Part shown: in pieces, positions 25,209 through 33,847 of the stretch | How the letters are laid out: every line of letters starts with the position of its first letter | Position numbering within the stretch: position 1 is the first letter of the stretch | From: Lachnospiraceae bacterium UBA7729 | GTDB taxonomy: Bacteria; Bacillota; Clostridia; Lachnospirales; Lachnospiraceae | Assembly (NCBI GenBank): GCA_002482005.1 | Contig: DLFD01000048.1 | Span: 1-48,359 of the forward strand | Direction of reading: 5' to 3' | DNA: 48,359 nucleotides | The notes under the pieces: generated by a model | What the model was told of the DNA's origin: nothing | Databases searched by the model: none | What the model saw: only the letters and a program-made list of their open reading frames with translations | Translations under genes and position numbers: made by a program

Positions 25209-27620
25209 ATGAGCAGAATCTATCGTGGCAGCAAATACCGGATCACAGTCCTGACCGACCGGCTCTTTCGCTTCGAGTATTCCGAAGCCGGGCACTTTGT
25301 CGATGAGAAGACGTCTATGGCCGTATGCAGGGATTTTGATGACTGTATCATCGAAAAGCTTCCGGCGGAAGACGGCGGTCTGAAGCTGAAGACGGTCCGT
25401 CTTCTTCCCGGGAAGGACGGCGGTCCGGCAGTCAGAAAAGACGCGCTGATGCTGAGTTATGACGGAAGAGCATTTTCCTCGACAGGACTCCAGGTGAAGG
25501 ACCTTGAGACCGGAGAGGTCTGGACCTGCAGCAACAGTTACGCAAGCACGGAGGGCAACCTTCAGGGAACGGCCAGGACCCTTGACCGGACTGACGGCGT
25601 CATCCCGATGGAAGAAGGGATCTTCTCCCGCGCGGGCTATGCCAAGATCGATGATTCGCTGTCTCCGATCATCGATGACAGCGGAGAGATGGTCGAACGG
25701 ACCGAGCCGGAGACGGATCTCTACCTGTTCTTCTATGGAAAGGACTTTGCCGGAGGACTTTCCGCCTTCTATCATCTGACCGGCAAGACGCCGATGCTGC
25801 CCCGCTACGCTCTCGGCAACTGGTGGAGCAAGTATGAGAAATACACGGAAGAGAGCTACAACGCCCTGATGGACCAGTTTGAAGCCCATAAGATCCCGCT
25901 CTCGGTCGCCGTCATCGACATGGACTGGCACCTGACCGAGATCGACCACAAGTACGGGACCGGCTGGACCGGCTTCACCTGGAATCCGGAATACTTCCCG
26001 GACTATAAGCGTTTCCTGAAGGGACTGCATGACAGAGGTCTCGCCGTCACGCTGAACCTGCATCCGGCGGATGGGATCCGCGGCTACGAGGCCATGTATC
26101 CGCAGGTGGCGGAGGAACTCGGTCTGGATGCCGGGAAAGAAGAAGCGGCTGATTTTGACCTGTCGGACCCACATTTCCGGAAAGCATACTTTGACCTGGT
26201 CCTTCAGCCTTACGAGAAGGGCGGAGTAGACTTCTGGTGGATCGACTGGCAGCAGGGCACCCGCATGGGAAAGACCAATGTCGACCCGCTCTGGCTCCTG
26301 AACCACTACTCCTTCGAAGCGGCCGGCAAGGACAGGAAGAGACCGATGATCTTCTCGAGATACGCAGGCCCTGGAAGCCACCGCTATCCGATCGGATTCT
26401 CGGGAGACTCCTACGCCACCTGGAGGTCCCTCGATGTGCAGCCCTGGTTCACTTCCACCGCTTCCAACATCGGCTACGGCTGGTGGAGCCATGACATCGG
26501 CGGACACATGTTCGGCGACAGGGACGACGAACGCCTGACCCGCTGGGTCGAACTTGGAGTCTTCTCCCCGATCATGCGGCTCCACTCCTCCTCGAGCCCG
26601 TTCTTCGTCAAGGAGCCGTGGAAGGTAGAGCAGCCGTACGGAGACATCATCTCCCGTTATCTGAGACTGCGTCAGAGGCTGGTCCCTTACCTCTACACCA
26701 TGAACTACCGCGCATGGCACGACGACATGCCGCTGGTCCGCCCGGTCTATTACCGATGCCCTGAGGACGAGCGCGCCTATGACGTCCCGAACGAATACTT
26801 CTTCGGCGACAGCCTGCTGGCCGGCGCCATCACGAAGCCGATCGACCGGACGCTCCGTCTGGCACCGGTCTCCATGCTGATACCGGAGGGCAGATGGATC
26901 GACGTCTTCACCGGCCACTGGTATCAGGGCGGCAGGAACGGCATCCGCAGAAAACTGTACCGGAAGATGGACAAGATCCCGGTCCTGATGAAGGAAGGAA
27001 GCCTGCTTCCCCTGCTTTGGGCGGAAGACGCGGAAGGAAGCCAGAAGAAGAAGGATACCGGAGATGTCTCGGGCAACCCGGTCCGCCTCATGCTGCTTGC
27101 AGCCGCAGGCGCAGATGGTTTCTTCACCCTGTACGAGGATGACAATGAGACCGTTGATTATCTGCAGGGAAAGTGCGCAAGGACAGAGTTCTCCATGAGC
27201 TGGAACGACGGTCAGGCTAAGATCAGCATCCTTCCGGCGGACGGTGACCTTTCCCTGGTCCCGGAAACACGCAGCTACAAGGTCTGCATCATCGGTGCAA
27301 AGCCGGCATCTGAACAGAAAGTCGCAGTCTCAGGAGCTGACGCTGAGACAGAAGTCACGGAGAAGGGTGTTAAGATCACCCTGCCTTCTGTCAAGACTGC
27401 AGAAGGCGTCACCTTCACTGTATCTGGTCTTGTACTGACTGAAAATGACTGGAAGACCGAGTGCCTGACTCTTCTCGCGGCGTCCTGGGGCGCTACCGAA
27501 GAAAAGGACAGGCTGCTGAGCGTTATCGAGGACTGTGACAGCCCGGAAGCATTCGGCAGATATGTCCGTGAGGCAGACCTCGACGAAAAGCTGAAGGACG
27601 CGCTGATCGAGCTGCTGTAA
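25209..27620 (+). CDS. GH31 alpha-glucosidase/alpha-xylosidase-like glycosidase
   Basis: An 803-residue cytoplasmic glycosidase. An N-terminal beta-sandwich (about 1-190) precedes the TIM barrel with PRYALGNWWSKY, VIDMDWH, the nucleophile aspartate in WWIDWQQG (near 346) and the acid/base aspartate in FSGDSYATW (near 400). Later come IGYGWWSHDIGGHMFG and the distal beta domains. No signal peptide is present. AGAGGGAG precedes the ATG. The neighbours point to alpha-glucosides, although GH31 also contains xylosidases and transglycosylases. The last 80 residues form a helical tail that many relatives lack. Confidence 0.9.
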   Translation: MSRIYRGSKYRITVLTDRLFRFEYSEAGHFVDEKTSMAVCRDFDDCIIEKLPAEDGGLKLKTVRLLPGKDGGPAVRKDALMLSYDGRAFSSTGLQVKDLETGEVWTCSNSYASTEGNLQGTARTLDRTDGVIPMEEGIFSRAGYAKIDDSLSPIIDDSGEMVERTEPETDLYLFFYGKDFAGGLSAFYHLTGKTPMLPRYALGNWWSKYEKYTEESYNALMDQFEAHKIPLSVAVIDMDWHLTEIDHKYGTGWTGFTWNPEYFPDYKRFLKGLHDRGLAVTLNLHPADGIRGYEAMYPQVAEELGLDAGKEEAADFDLSDPHFRKAYFDLVLQPYEKGGVDFWWIDWQQGTRMGKTNVDPLWLLNHYSFEAAGKDRKRPMIFSRYAGPGSHRYPIGFSGDSYATWRSLDVQPWFTSTASNIGYGWWSHDIGGHMFGDRDDERLTRWVELGVFSPIMRLHSSSSPFFVKEPWKVEQPYGDIISRYLRLRQRLVPYLYTMNYRAWHDDMPLVRPVYYRCPEDERAYDVPNEYFFGDSLLAGAITKPIDRTLRLAPVSMLIPEGRWIDVFTGHWYQGGRNGIRRKLYRKMDKIPVLMKEGSLLPLLWAEDAEGSQKKKDTGDVSGNPVRLMLLAAAGADGFFTLYEDDNETVDYLQGKCARTEFSMSWNDGQAKISILPADGDLSLVPETRSYKVCIIGAKPASEQKVAVSGADAETEVTEKGVKITLPSVKTAEGVTFTVSGLVLTENDWKTECLTLLAASWGATEEKDRLLSVIEDCDSPEAFGRYVREADLDEKLKDALIELL

Positions 27621-27687
27621 GACGGTCTGCGGTCGTTCAGCTTCTCCGATAACGCTGCGGTCGTCGCAGCCGCTTTCGATACCAAAG

Positions 27688-27724
27688 TATGCAAAAAGTC
27701 CGCCAGTGGCGGACCTTTTGCATC
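27688..27724. terminator. Bidirectional terminator between GH31 and MalT-like genes
   Basis: gtccgcc (27698-27704) and ggcggac (27708-27714) pair around agt, with tgcaaaaa before and cttttgca after, so the stem extends and carries T-runs on both strands. It serves both converging genes. A degraded look-alike occurs at 32260-32297. Confidence 0.8.
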
Positions 27725-27767
27725 ATCTCAAGGCTTTTGGCATAACGAGGTCCGAAGGGCTGACATC

Positions 27768-30371
27768 TCACAGAAGCCCGAACTCTCTCGCCGCCAGGAC
27801 CGCCTCGCTCTTGCTGGAAGCCTGGAGCTTGCGGTAGTTCTGCTTGACGTGGTAGCGGACCGTCTCCGGCTTCATGCCAAGCTGCTGGGCTATATCGGTA
27901 AGCGAGAACCCCTTCGCCTGGAGCCGGAGTACCTTGAGAGCCTTCTCCGAGAAGTCAGAGGCCTGGATGACCTCATTGCTCAAGTAGCGGGGATACCGTT
28001 CGGCAACCCTGGCCGTCTCCTGAAGGCACTTCATAAGCCAGGCTTCCCGCTTCGGTTCGTCCTTCCCCGGATTCTTCTTCGCATACTCCAGGTCGATCTC
28101 GCGGAGGACTTCATCGTCCGTGAGATCGCCGTCCGGAAGACTTCCGGTTTTCCCCCTGCTCTGTTCCGTCAGCTTTCCGCCTTCTCTGTCAGCCGCTCCC
28201 GCTGCCAGAGGGGCGACCGGTTCACTGCTGAACTCTTCCACTTCGGAGAGATCGACCTTCTCCTCACCTTTGCCGGCCGCTCCCGCATACTCTTTCAGAA
28301 GCGGGAGAACAGCTGCACCCTCCCGGCTCACCATCCTGCTGAACCGATAGTAGAAGGTCAGGTCCATCGTCCTGAAGAATACCTTCTTCCAGCTCGCGTC
28401 CCCTCTGCGGTAACGGATCACCGACAGCAGAAGTCCGGCTTCCATGGCATTCATCGGCCGCTTGGATACCTTCGCATAGACAAGTATCTTCTCGAGAAGA
28501 GCAGTCGCCTTCATATAATCGCCTGACAGGATGTAGCACCTGACCTTGGTCAGGTAGCGGTAACGGTCCATCACTAAGAAATCAGCCGATTCTTCCGGCG
28601 CTTCTTCCTTCATCCAGCGGTCCACTTCCGATATATCCCCATGGCAGAGTGCGATCCTGCATGCCATGGCGCTGATGTTGGGCAGAAGCTTGTCTGCCTT
28701 GGCATCGATCGCCTTCTTGCGGAAGCTCTCCAGCTGGTACTGGGCATCCTCATAGCGTCCCGAATAAAGGTTCAGTTTCACAAGGACTCCTGTCGCGACG
28801 AACTCCATCTCCAGCTTTCCGCCGTTCTGGGCCTGCATCTGTCCTCTCGATGCAAGCGTGAGGACCTCCATCAGGTCCTCTCCCTTCTCATAGAAACTTT
28901 CCGCCAGGGCAAGACTCACCAGACCTCTTCCATATCTTCCGAGTGCCTTCTCCACGATCTTGCCGAGGGAGTATGCGAGTGCCCGGTCGTGCCTGCTCCA
29001 GTCGGCAAAGTCGAGGCCGCCATCCATTATGGAAGGCAGATTGGAAGTGACCGACAGCTCCGGAAGCTCGATCCCTCTGCTGAAGAGCAGGACCGGCGCC
29101 TTCCGGAAGATCTTCGCGATGTCCTTCACACCTCTGTGGGGCAGGGCGATATCCAGAATGATCAGCTGCCTCTGCGCTTCCCGTTTCTCCCAGCCGACCG
29201 CCTTCGTCTCAAACTCCTTCAGATGCTGATACCACTTCTCGCTCATCTCAGGATCCATGAGAAGGGAATACAGCATGCTCTCGCCTGACATCAGATAGAT
29301 ATTACCCTCGATCTCGTCATCCGAGAGAGACAGATAGTACTTTCTCATCTGGAAGTAGAATCCGCTTCCGGGATTCCTCTTGGAGTTCTGGATCAGCAGA
29401 TTGCGCACACGGTCGCTGCCGATCTTCTCATACATGTCCAGAGCCTCCGAAAGCATCCCGTGAGTCTCGTAATACAGCCCCGCGTTATAGTAGAATTCGC
29501 GGACCGTAACGGAATCATAGACGCGGTCTCTTCGGATGCGGAACGCCGTGGCAGCGCCGTACCTGAGATGATACCAGTCATCCTCGTCCTTTATCAGGAC
29601 CGATGTCCAGTTATTCACCTCCGCGATGATCTCATCCACCCGATGTCCGCCGGTGATATACTCTGCAAGGTCTTTGTTGAAGCGGTCGACCACACTGACC
29701 TGCATGCAGAATTCCGCGACATCCTGGTCGATCTTCGGTATGACGGAATAATTCAGATAATTGCTGAAAGCTTCCTTGATCAGAGGCTTCAGGTCCGAGG
29801 TAAGGCTTGCCCCGTCGCCCACAATTTTCTCTGCCAGCATCCGCATGGCCATAGGGTTCCCTATGGTGAAGTCCGCGATCTTTTTCGCAGTATCAGCGCT
29901 GATATCGAGCTCCGCGTCCTGGAAGAACTTCTCCGTATCCTCTGCATCCAGAGCAAGGTCCTTCTCGCCGATCACGATCAGCCCGTCGGCAAACTGGACC
30001 TGGGCAAGCCAGTCCGGATATGTGCTTCGCCCGATCAGGATCAGCCAGATGCCTTTTCTTTCTGCCAGACCGAGAAGAAGATTGCGGAACTTCTCCGCCT
30101 GGACATGATGAATGTCGTCGATCACGACACTGATATCAATGGCAGTGCTCTTCTTCCGAACTTCCTCTATCCGATCATTCAGAAGCTCTTCCAGATTGTC
30201 ATCATCCGCACAGGAAACATAGACGTAATGTCTGGATTTCAGATAGTATCTGACAAGCTCTGTCTTTCCGAATCCGGTACCTCCGCCGATATACACGGTC
30301 TCCGAGAAGGTTCTGGCGTACTGAAGTTTTCTGAGAGCCGCTTTCGGCTCGATATACGTCATCTTTTTCAT
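27768..30371 (-). CDS. MalT-like STAND ATPase regulator with LuxR-type DNA-binding domain
   Basis: An 867-residue transcription activator. The N-terminal nucleotide-binding domain has Walker A GGGTGFGKT (29-37) and Walker B SVVIDDIHH; the middle (about 330-760) is helical, TPR-like and rich in YxxA pairs; the C-terminal 65 residues are a LuxR helix-turn-helix (FSLTDIAQQLGMKPETVRYHVKQ). Proteins of this build, such as MalT, assemble when ATP and an inducer bind. Its place between three alpha-glucosidase genes and a secreted protein suggests it senses a gluco-oligosaccharide. I chose the ATG at 30371, since the longer frame to 30530 runs through a strong terminator hairpin; the ribosome site is weak (AGGG). 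Confidence 0.85.
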   Translation of the reverse strand: MKKMTYIEPKAALRKLQYARTFSETVYIGGGTGFGKTELVRYYLKSRHYVYVSCADDDNLEELLNDRIEEVRKKSTAIDISVVIDDIHHVQAEKFRNLLLGLAERKGIWLILIGRSTYPDWLAQVQFADGLIVIGEKDLALDAEDTEKFFQDAELDISADTAKKIADFTIGNPMAMRMLAEKIVGDGASLTSDLKPLIKEAFSNYLNYSVIPKIDQDVAEFCMQVSVVDRFNKDLAEYITGGHRVDEIIAEVNNWTSVLIKDEDDWYHLRYGAATAFRIRRDRVYDSVTVREFYYNAGLYYETHGMLSEALDMYEKIGSDRVRNLLIQNSKRNPGSGFYFQMRKYYLSLSDDEIEGNIYLMSGESMLYSLLMDPEMSEKWYQHLKEFETKAVGWEKREAQRQLIILDIALPHRGVKDIAKIFRKAPVLLFSRGIELPELSVTSNLPSIMDGGLDFADWSRHDRALAYSLGKIVEKALGRYGRGLVSLALAESFYEKGEDLMEVLTLASRGQMQAQNGGKLEMEFVATGVLVKLNLYSGRYEDAQYQLESFRKKAIDAKADKLLPNISAMACRIALCHGDISEVDRWMKEEAPEESADFLVMDRYRYLTKVRCYILSGDYMKATALLEKILVYAKVSKRPMNAMEAGLLLSVIRYRRGDASWKKVFFRTMDLTFYYRFSRMVSREGAAVLPLLKEYAGAAGKGEEKVDLSEVEEFSSEPVAPLAAGAADREGGKLTEQSRGKTGSLPDGDLTDDEVLREIDLEYAKKNPGKDEPKREAWLMKCLQETARVAERYPRYLSNEVIQASDFSEKALKVLRLQAKGFSLTDIAQQLGMKPETVRYHVKQNYRKLQASSKSEAVLAAREFGLL

Positions 30372-30513
30372 GAGCGGTGTACCCTGACCTTTCCGACCAG
30401 ACAGCAAGAGCTTCCTTCTGATCCAATCGTAGCATAACCCTGATGCCATGTGCCATAAACCGTGGTGCATGCAAAAACATGCCGCTGGCAGCCTTTCTGT
30501 ATACCCTGGAATG

Positions 30514-30547
30514 AAAACAGGGCACGGCAAGCTCTTGCCGTGCCCTG
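30514..30547 (-). terminator. Terminator of the small secreted-protein gene
   Basis: cagggcacggcaag (30518-30531) pairs perfectly over 14 bases with cttgccgtgccctg (30534-30547); on the minus strand TTTT follows. It separates the gene ending at 30583 from the MalT-like gene. Confidence 0.85.
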
Positions 30548-30582
30548 ATCTTACTCATCTGACAGAACCGTTATCCCCAGGA

Positions 30583-31200
30583 TCACTCAGCCTCGGTCTC
30601 TTCTACCTCGGTGGAAGCCTCAGCTTCGGTCGGACTCAGAGAATTGAAGATATTCAACGCAGTCGGTGTGAAATCGTCATCATCGTTCGGGGAGATCTGA
30701 AGGGTGAAGAACTGTCCGTCGGTGTTGCCGAACGCAACTCCGCTTGCCTTCTCATTCTTAAGATCAAATGTGACAGCCGGGATCCCGTTGCAGCTTACTT
30801 CCATAACGTTCTCAGCTCCATCGATAGCGGCGATCTGCTCCTCAGCCTGATCAAGGCTGGTAATATCAGTTTCCGAAGCAGTTACGCCTACAGTCCAGAG
30901 AACTCCGTCTCCGTTGCTGTCTTCCGGTTCCTGCGCAAGGAAGACAAGTCCGCTTCCTTCTACCTGGTCCTTGACGGAATCATCAACCTGATCGCCATTG
31001 ACAAGGACGTTCCAGTCGGTCGGCAGATACAGATCAAATCCGAACACAGTGGAGATCCAGGTTCCATCGTATACGCTCTCATCGATGTTGTTGTAGTCCA
31101 GAGTCGGTACTTCTGCGCCTTCGGTCTCGCCTGCGAATGCTGCCATCGGAGTCAGTGCCATCGTAGCGGCCAGCGCGATTGCAAAAAGATTCTTCTTCAT
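30583..31200 (-). CDS. Small secreted protein of unknown function
   Basis: A 205-residue acidic exported protein. The signal peptide MKKNLFAIALAATMALTPMAAFA is followed directly by GETEGAEV with no lipobox cysteine, so it should be released or held by charge only. The mature part resembles a single compact alpha/beta domain (STVFGFDLYLPTDWNV, then AEEQIAAIDGAENVMEV and FTPTALNIFNSLS). It ends in an acidic tail (STEVEETEAE). The ATG at 31200 has AGGAGGG upstream. I do not recognise the family. Confidence 0.72.
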   Translation of the reverse strand: MKKNLFAIALAATMALTPMAAFAGETEGAEVPTLDYNNIDESVYDGTWISTVFGFDLYLPTDWNVLVNGDQVDDSVKDQVEGSGLVFLAQEPEDSNGDGVLWTVGVTASETDITSLDQAEEQIAAIDGAENVMEVSCNGIPAVTFDLKNEKASGVAFGNTDGQFFTLQISPNDDDDFTPTALNIFNSLSPTEAEASTEVEETEAE

Positions 31201-31331
31201 GATAACCCTCCTGATCGAATTCAGAAACCATTCCAATCTGACGTCCAGGAAGCTGACACGTCTGACAGCCTCCCGAAGGACATATGTGACAGCACGTCTG
31301 CCGTCCTGAAGTGATTATCCGTTCTGGCGCT

Positions 31332-31360
31332 CAAAAAGGGAACTCCCCAACAGGGTAGTT
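31332..31360 (-). terminator. Probable terminator of the decayed secreted gene
   Basis: aactccc (31341-31347) and gggtagtt (31353-31360, one bulge) form a stem that is followed by CCCTTTTT on the minus strand. It lies 34 bases after the last stop of the decayed gene. Confidence 0.5.
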
Positions 31361-31393
31361 TTATTGTTTAAAACCTTTCTTTCCGACGATTTG

Positions 31394-32102
31394 TCAGATA
31401 TCTTCTGCTGTTATGCAGCCATCTTCATACATCATGGAGACAGGATCCCCATCATATTCATCGCCGAAATAGTCATATACCGAGAGCATATAGAGGTAGG
31501 TCCCGTCGACCAGCTCCTGGTCCTCCATGACCGTATCCGAAGACCACACGATGGGGTCTGTCTGATAGTCATCCGTCGCCTCAAAGTCCTCTGTGACAGC
31601 CTTGAAGACGAATGCGACCTCGTCTCAGCTCTGCTGCCGGTCCGACGTCAGGCGGAGATCACTCACTCTGGAATTCGGGGAAGACACCAGAGTTGATGCC
31701 GCAGACATCGATCTTCTCTCCATTCAAAGTCACAACTGCCTTCAGCGGAGACTCTTCGGAAACCTCAAAGCCGAAGTCATACTCATTGCCGGAATCATCG
31801 ATAACTTTTCCTGCTTCCGAATCAATCGTCATGGCAACGAATTCATCCTCAGAGCCGTCCGAATAGACCATACCGAGGATCAGCGTATCTACCGCATCGT
31901 TAAAGCCCATCGTTACCGCATCGTTGTTCTGATCACGGCCTGCATACCATACATACTCATTGACCAGTTCGGCGATAGAAGAGTTCACAAAGACACCGTC
32001 AACCGTGACAGAGCCATCTTCATTCGTAATGGTGACATTCGCATTATCCTTCTCTTCATAATGAAAGACGTAGTCTTTATCATCTGTCTCGTTGAAAACT
32101 CC
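31394..32102 (-). pseudogene. Decayed secreted-protein gene
   Basis: Two protein-like stretches survive in different frames on the minus strand. The first (32102-31659) encodes ETDDKDYVFHYEEKDNANV, then TNEDGSVTVDGVFVNSSIAE and a strand-rich part to GINSGVFPEFQSE. The second (about 31627-31394) encodes AVTEDFEATDDYQTDPIVW and later YLYMLSVYDYFGDEYDG. A stop and a frame change separate them, and the first lacks a start codon and a signal peptide, because TAG lies just upstream. The acidic, strand-rich composition resembles exported proteins such as the one at 30583-31200. The family is not recognised. Confidence 0.5.
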
Positions 32103-32178
32103 CTAAAAGGGAAGTTTTCTAATAAAGAGCGGTCTTCCCGTCCGTAAAATCTTCAGTAAAAGTTGTCGTTCAAAAATC

Positions 32179-32217
32179 TTTACAACAGAATGGCTGTAAT
32201 CTAAAATAATTCTGTTG
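32179..32217 (+). promoter_or_regulatory. Promoter of the DUF1846 gene with an inverted repeat around its -10 box
   Basis: TTTACA (32179-32184) and TAAAAT (32202-32207) are 17 bases apart. Perfect 9-base arms CAACAGAAT (32183-32191) and ATTCTGTTG (32209-32217) enclose the spacer and the -10 box, which looks like an operator. The binding protein is not known. Confidence 0.6.
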
Positions 32218-32322
32218 ATCTCACAGACCGCATCTTATGTGGTTCTCATTCTCTTAATATGCAAAGGGGCTGCCGGCGGCGGACTTTCTGCATCATGCAT
32301 CTTCCGGAAGGACATGATCTAT

Positions 32323-33807
32323 ATGAAGATTGGTTTTGACAACGACAAGTATCTGAAGATTCAGTCTGAGCATATCCGCGAGAGGATCTCTCAGTTCGGC
32401 GGCAAACTCTATCTGGAATTCGGCGGGAAGCTCTTCGATGACTTCCACGCTTCCAGAGTGCTCCCGGGCTTCCATCCGGACTCCAAGATCACGATGCTCC
32501 GTCAGCTGAAAGACCAGGCGGAGATCATCATCGTCATCAACGCGGCAGATATCGAGAAGAATAAGGTCAGAGGTGACCTCGGGATCACCTACGACATGGA
32601 TGTCCTGCGTCTGGCTGATGCATTTACCAGCTTCGGACTCAAGGTCAGCGGAGTCGTCCTGACCCGCTTCGATAGGCAGCCGTCAGCGATCGCCTACGAG
32701 AAGAAGCTGCAGAGCCTGGGCATGCGTGTCTACCGCCATTACCCGATCGAAGGCTATCCGTCCGATATCCCGCACATCGTCAGCGATGAGGGCTTCGGAA
32801 GAAATGATTATATCGAGACTACCCGTCCTCTGGTGGTCGTGACGGCTCCGGGACCCGGAAGCGGAAAGATGGCGACCTGCCTGTCCCAGCTCTATCATGA
32901 AAACCGCAGAGGAATCAAGGCGGGATACGCGAAGTTCGAGACCTTCCCGGTCTGGAACCTGCCCCTGAACCATCCGGTCAACCTGGCATACGAGGCGGCG
33001 ACCGCGGATCTTGACGACGTCAACATGATCGATCCGTTTCATCTCGAGGCTTACGGCAAGACCTGCATCAACTATAACCGTGACGTGGAGGTCTTCCCGG
33101 TCCTCAATGCGATCTTTGAGAAGATCCAGGGAACTTCCCCTTACAAGTCTCCGACCGATATGGGTGTCAACATGGTCGGCTTCTGCATCAGCGACGATGA
33201 AGCCGTATCTGAGGCGGCAAAGCAGGAGATCATCCGCCGCTATTTTGCAGCGCTCTGCGACAGGCGCCGCGGCAATGCCGGGGACAGCCCGATCTTCAAG
33301 CTGGAGCTGCTGATGAAGAAGGCCGGCATCTCCGCAGCAGACCGTCCGTGCGTTCAGGCTGCCAATCTGAAAGCCGAGCAGACCGGCGGTCCGGCAGCGG
33401 CCATGCAGATGGAAGATGGAAAGATCCTGACCGGAAAAACTTCGACCCTTCTCGGAGCGTCCTCAGCTCTGCTTCTGAATTCCCTGAAGTATCTGGCAGG
33501 CATTGATGACGCCATCCAGCTTCTTCCTCCGACCATCATCGACCCGATCATGGATATGAAAGTGAAGCATCTGGGATCTGACGAAAGTTCCCTCCTTCAC
33601 CTCAACGAGATTCTGATCGCCCTGGCCATGGCAGGAGTCAGCGACCCGAATGCCGCAAAGGCGATCGCTCAGCTCGACAGGCTGAAAGGTCTCCAGGCAC
33701 ACTCCTCCGTCATCCTCTCTCAGATCGACGAAGGTGTCTTCAAGAAACTCGGCATCAGCCTGACGTGTGAGCCGAAGTACGAACATCAGAAGCTTTACCA
33801 CACCTGA
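32323..33807 (+). CDS. DUF1846 family P-loop protein
   Basis: A 494-residue protein, the usual length for DUF1846. It starts MKIGFDNDKYLKIQSEHI and carries a nucleotide-binding-like loop APGPGSGKMAT near residues 176-186, then GIKAGYAKFETFPVWNLPL and YNRDVEVFPVLNAI. The role of the family is not established. The ATG at 32323 follows GGAAGGA by ten bases; the frame is open to 32215 but that leader is not family-like. It stands alone with its own promoter. Confidence 0.85.
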   Translation: MKIGFDNDKYLKIQSEHIRERISQFGGKLYLEFGGKLFDDFHASRVLPGFHPDSKITMLRQLKDQAEIIIVINAADIEKNKVRGDLGITYDMDVLRLADAFTSFGLKVSGVVLTRFDRQPSAIAYEKKLQSLGMRVYRHYPIEGYPSDIPHIVSDEGFGRNDYIETTRPLVVVTAPGPGSGKMATCLSQLYHENRRGIKAGYAKFETFPVWNLPLNHPVNLAYEAATADLDDVNMIDPFHLEAYGKTCINYNRDVEVFPVLNAIFEKIQGTSPYKSPTDMGVNMVGFCISDDEAVSEAAKQEIIRRYFAALCDRRRGNAGDSPIFKLELLMKKAGISAADRPCVQAANLKAEQTGGPAAAMQMEDGKILTGKTSTLLGASSALLLNSLKYLAGIDDAIQLLPPTIIDPIMDMKVKHLGSDESSLLHLNEILIALAMAGVSDPNAAKAIAQLDRLKGLQAHSSVILSQIDEGVFKKLGISLTCEPKYEHQKLYHT

Positions 33808-33847
33808 TGCGCTCCTGCCGGATGACAGCTGCAGCAGCTCTTCTTCG

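Noticed and set aside
24912..26918. 668-residue open frame on the minus strand opposite the GH31 gene
   Set aside because: It lies mostly antisense to a clear GH31 gene with intact catalytic motifs. Its translation has no known domain, and such long frames arise by chance in GC-rich third-position codons.
30371..30530. Longer N-terminus for the MalT-like regulator
   Set aside because: The extra stretch precedes the ATPase domain, is not family-like and runs up to the strong terminator hairpin of the neighbouring gene.
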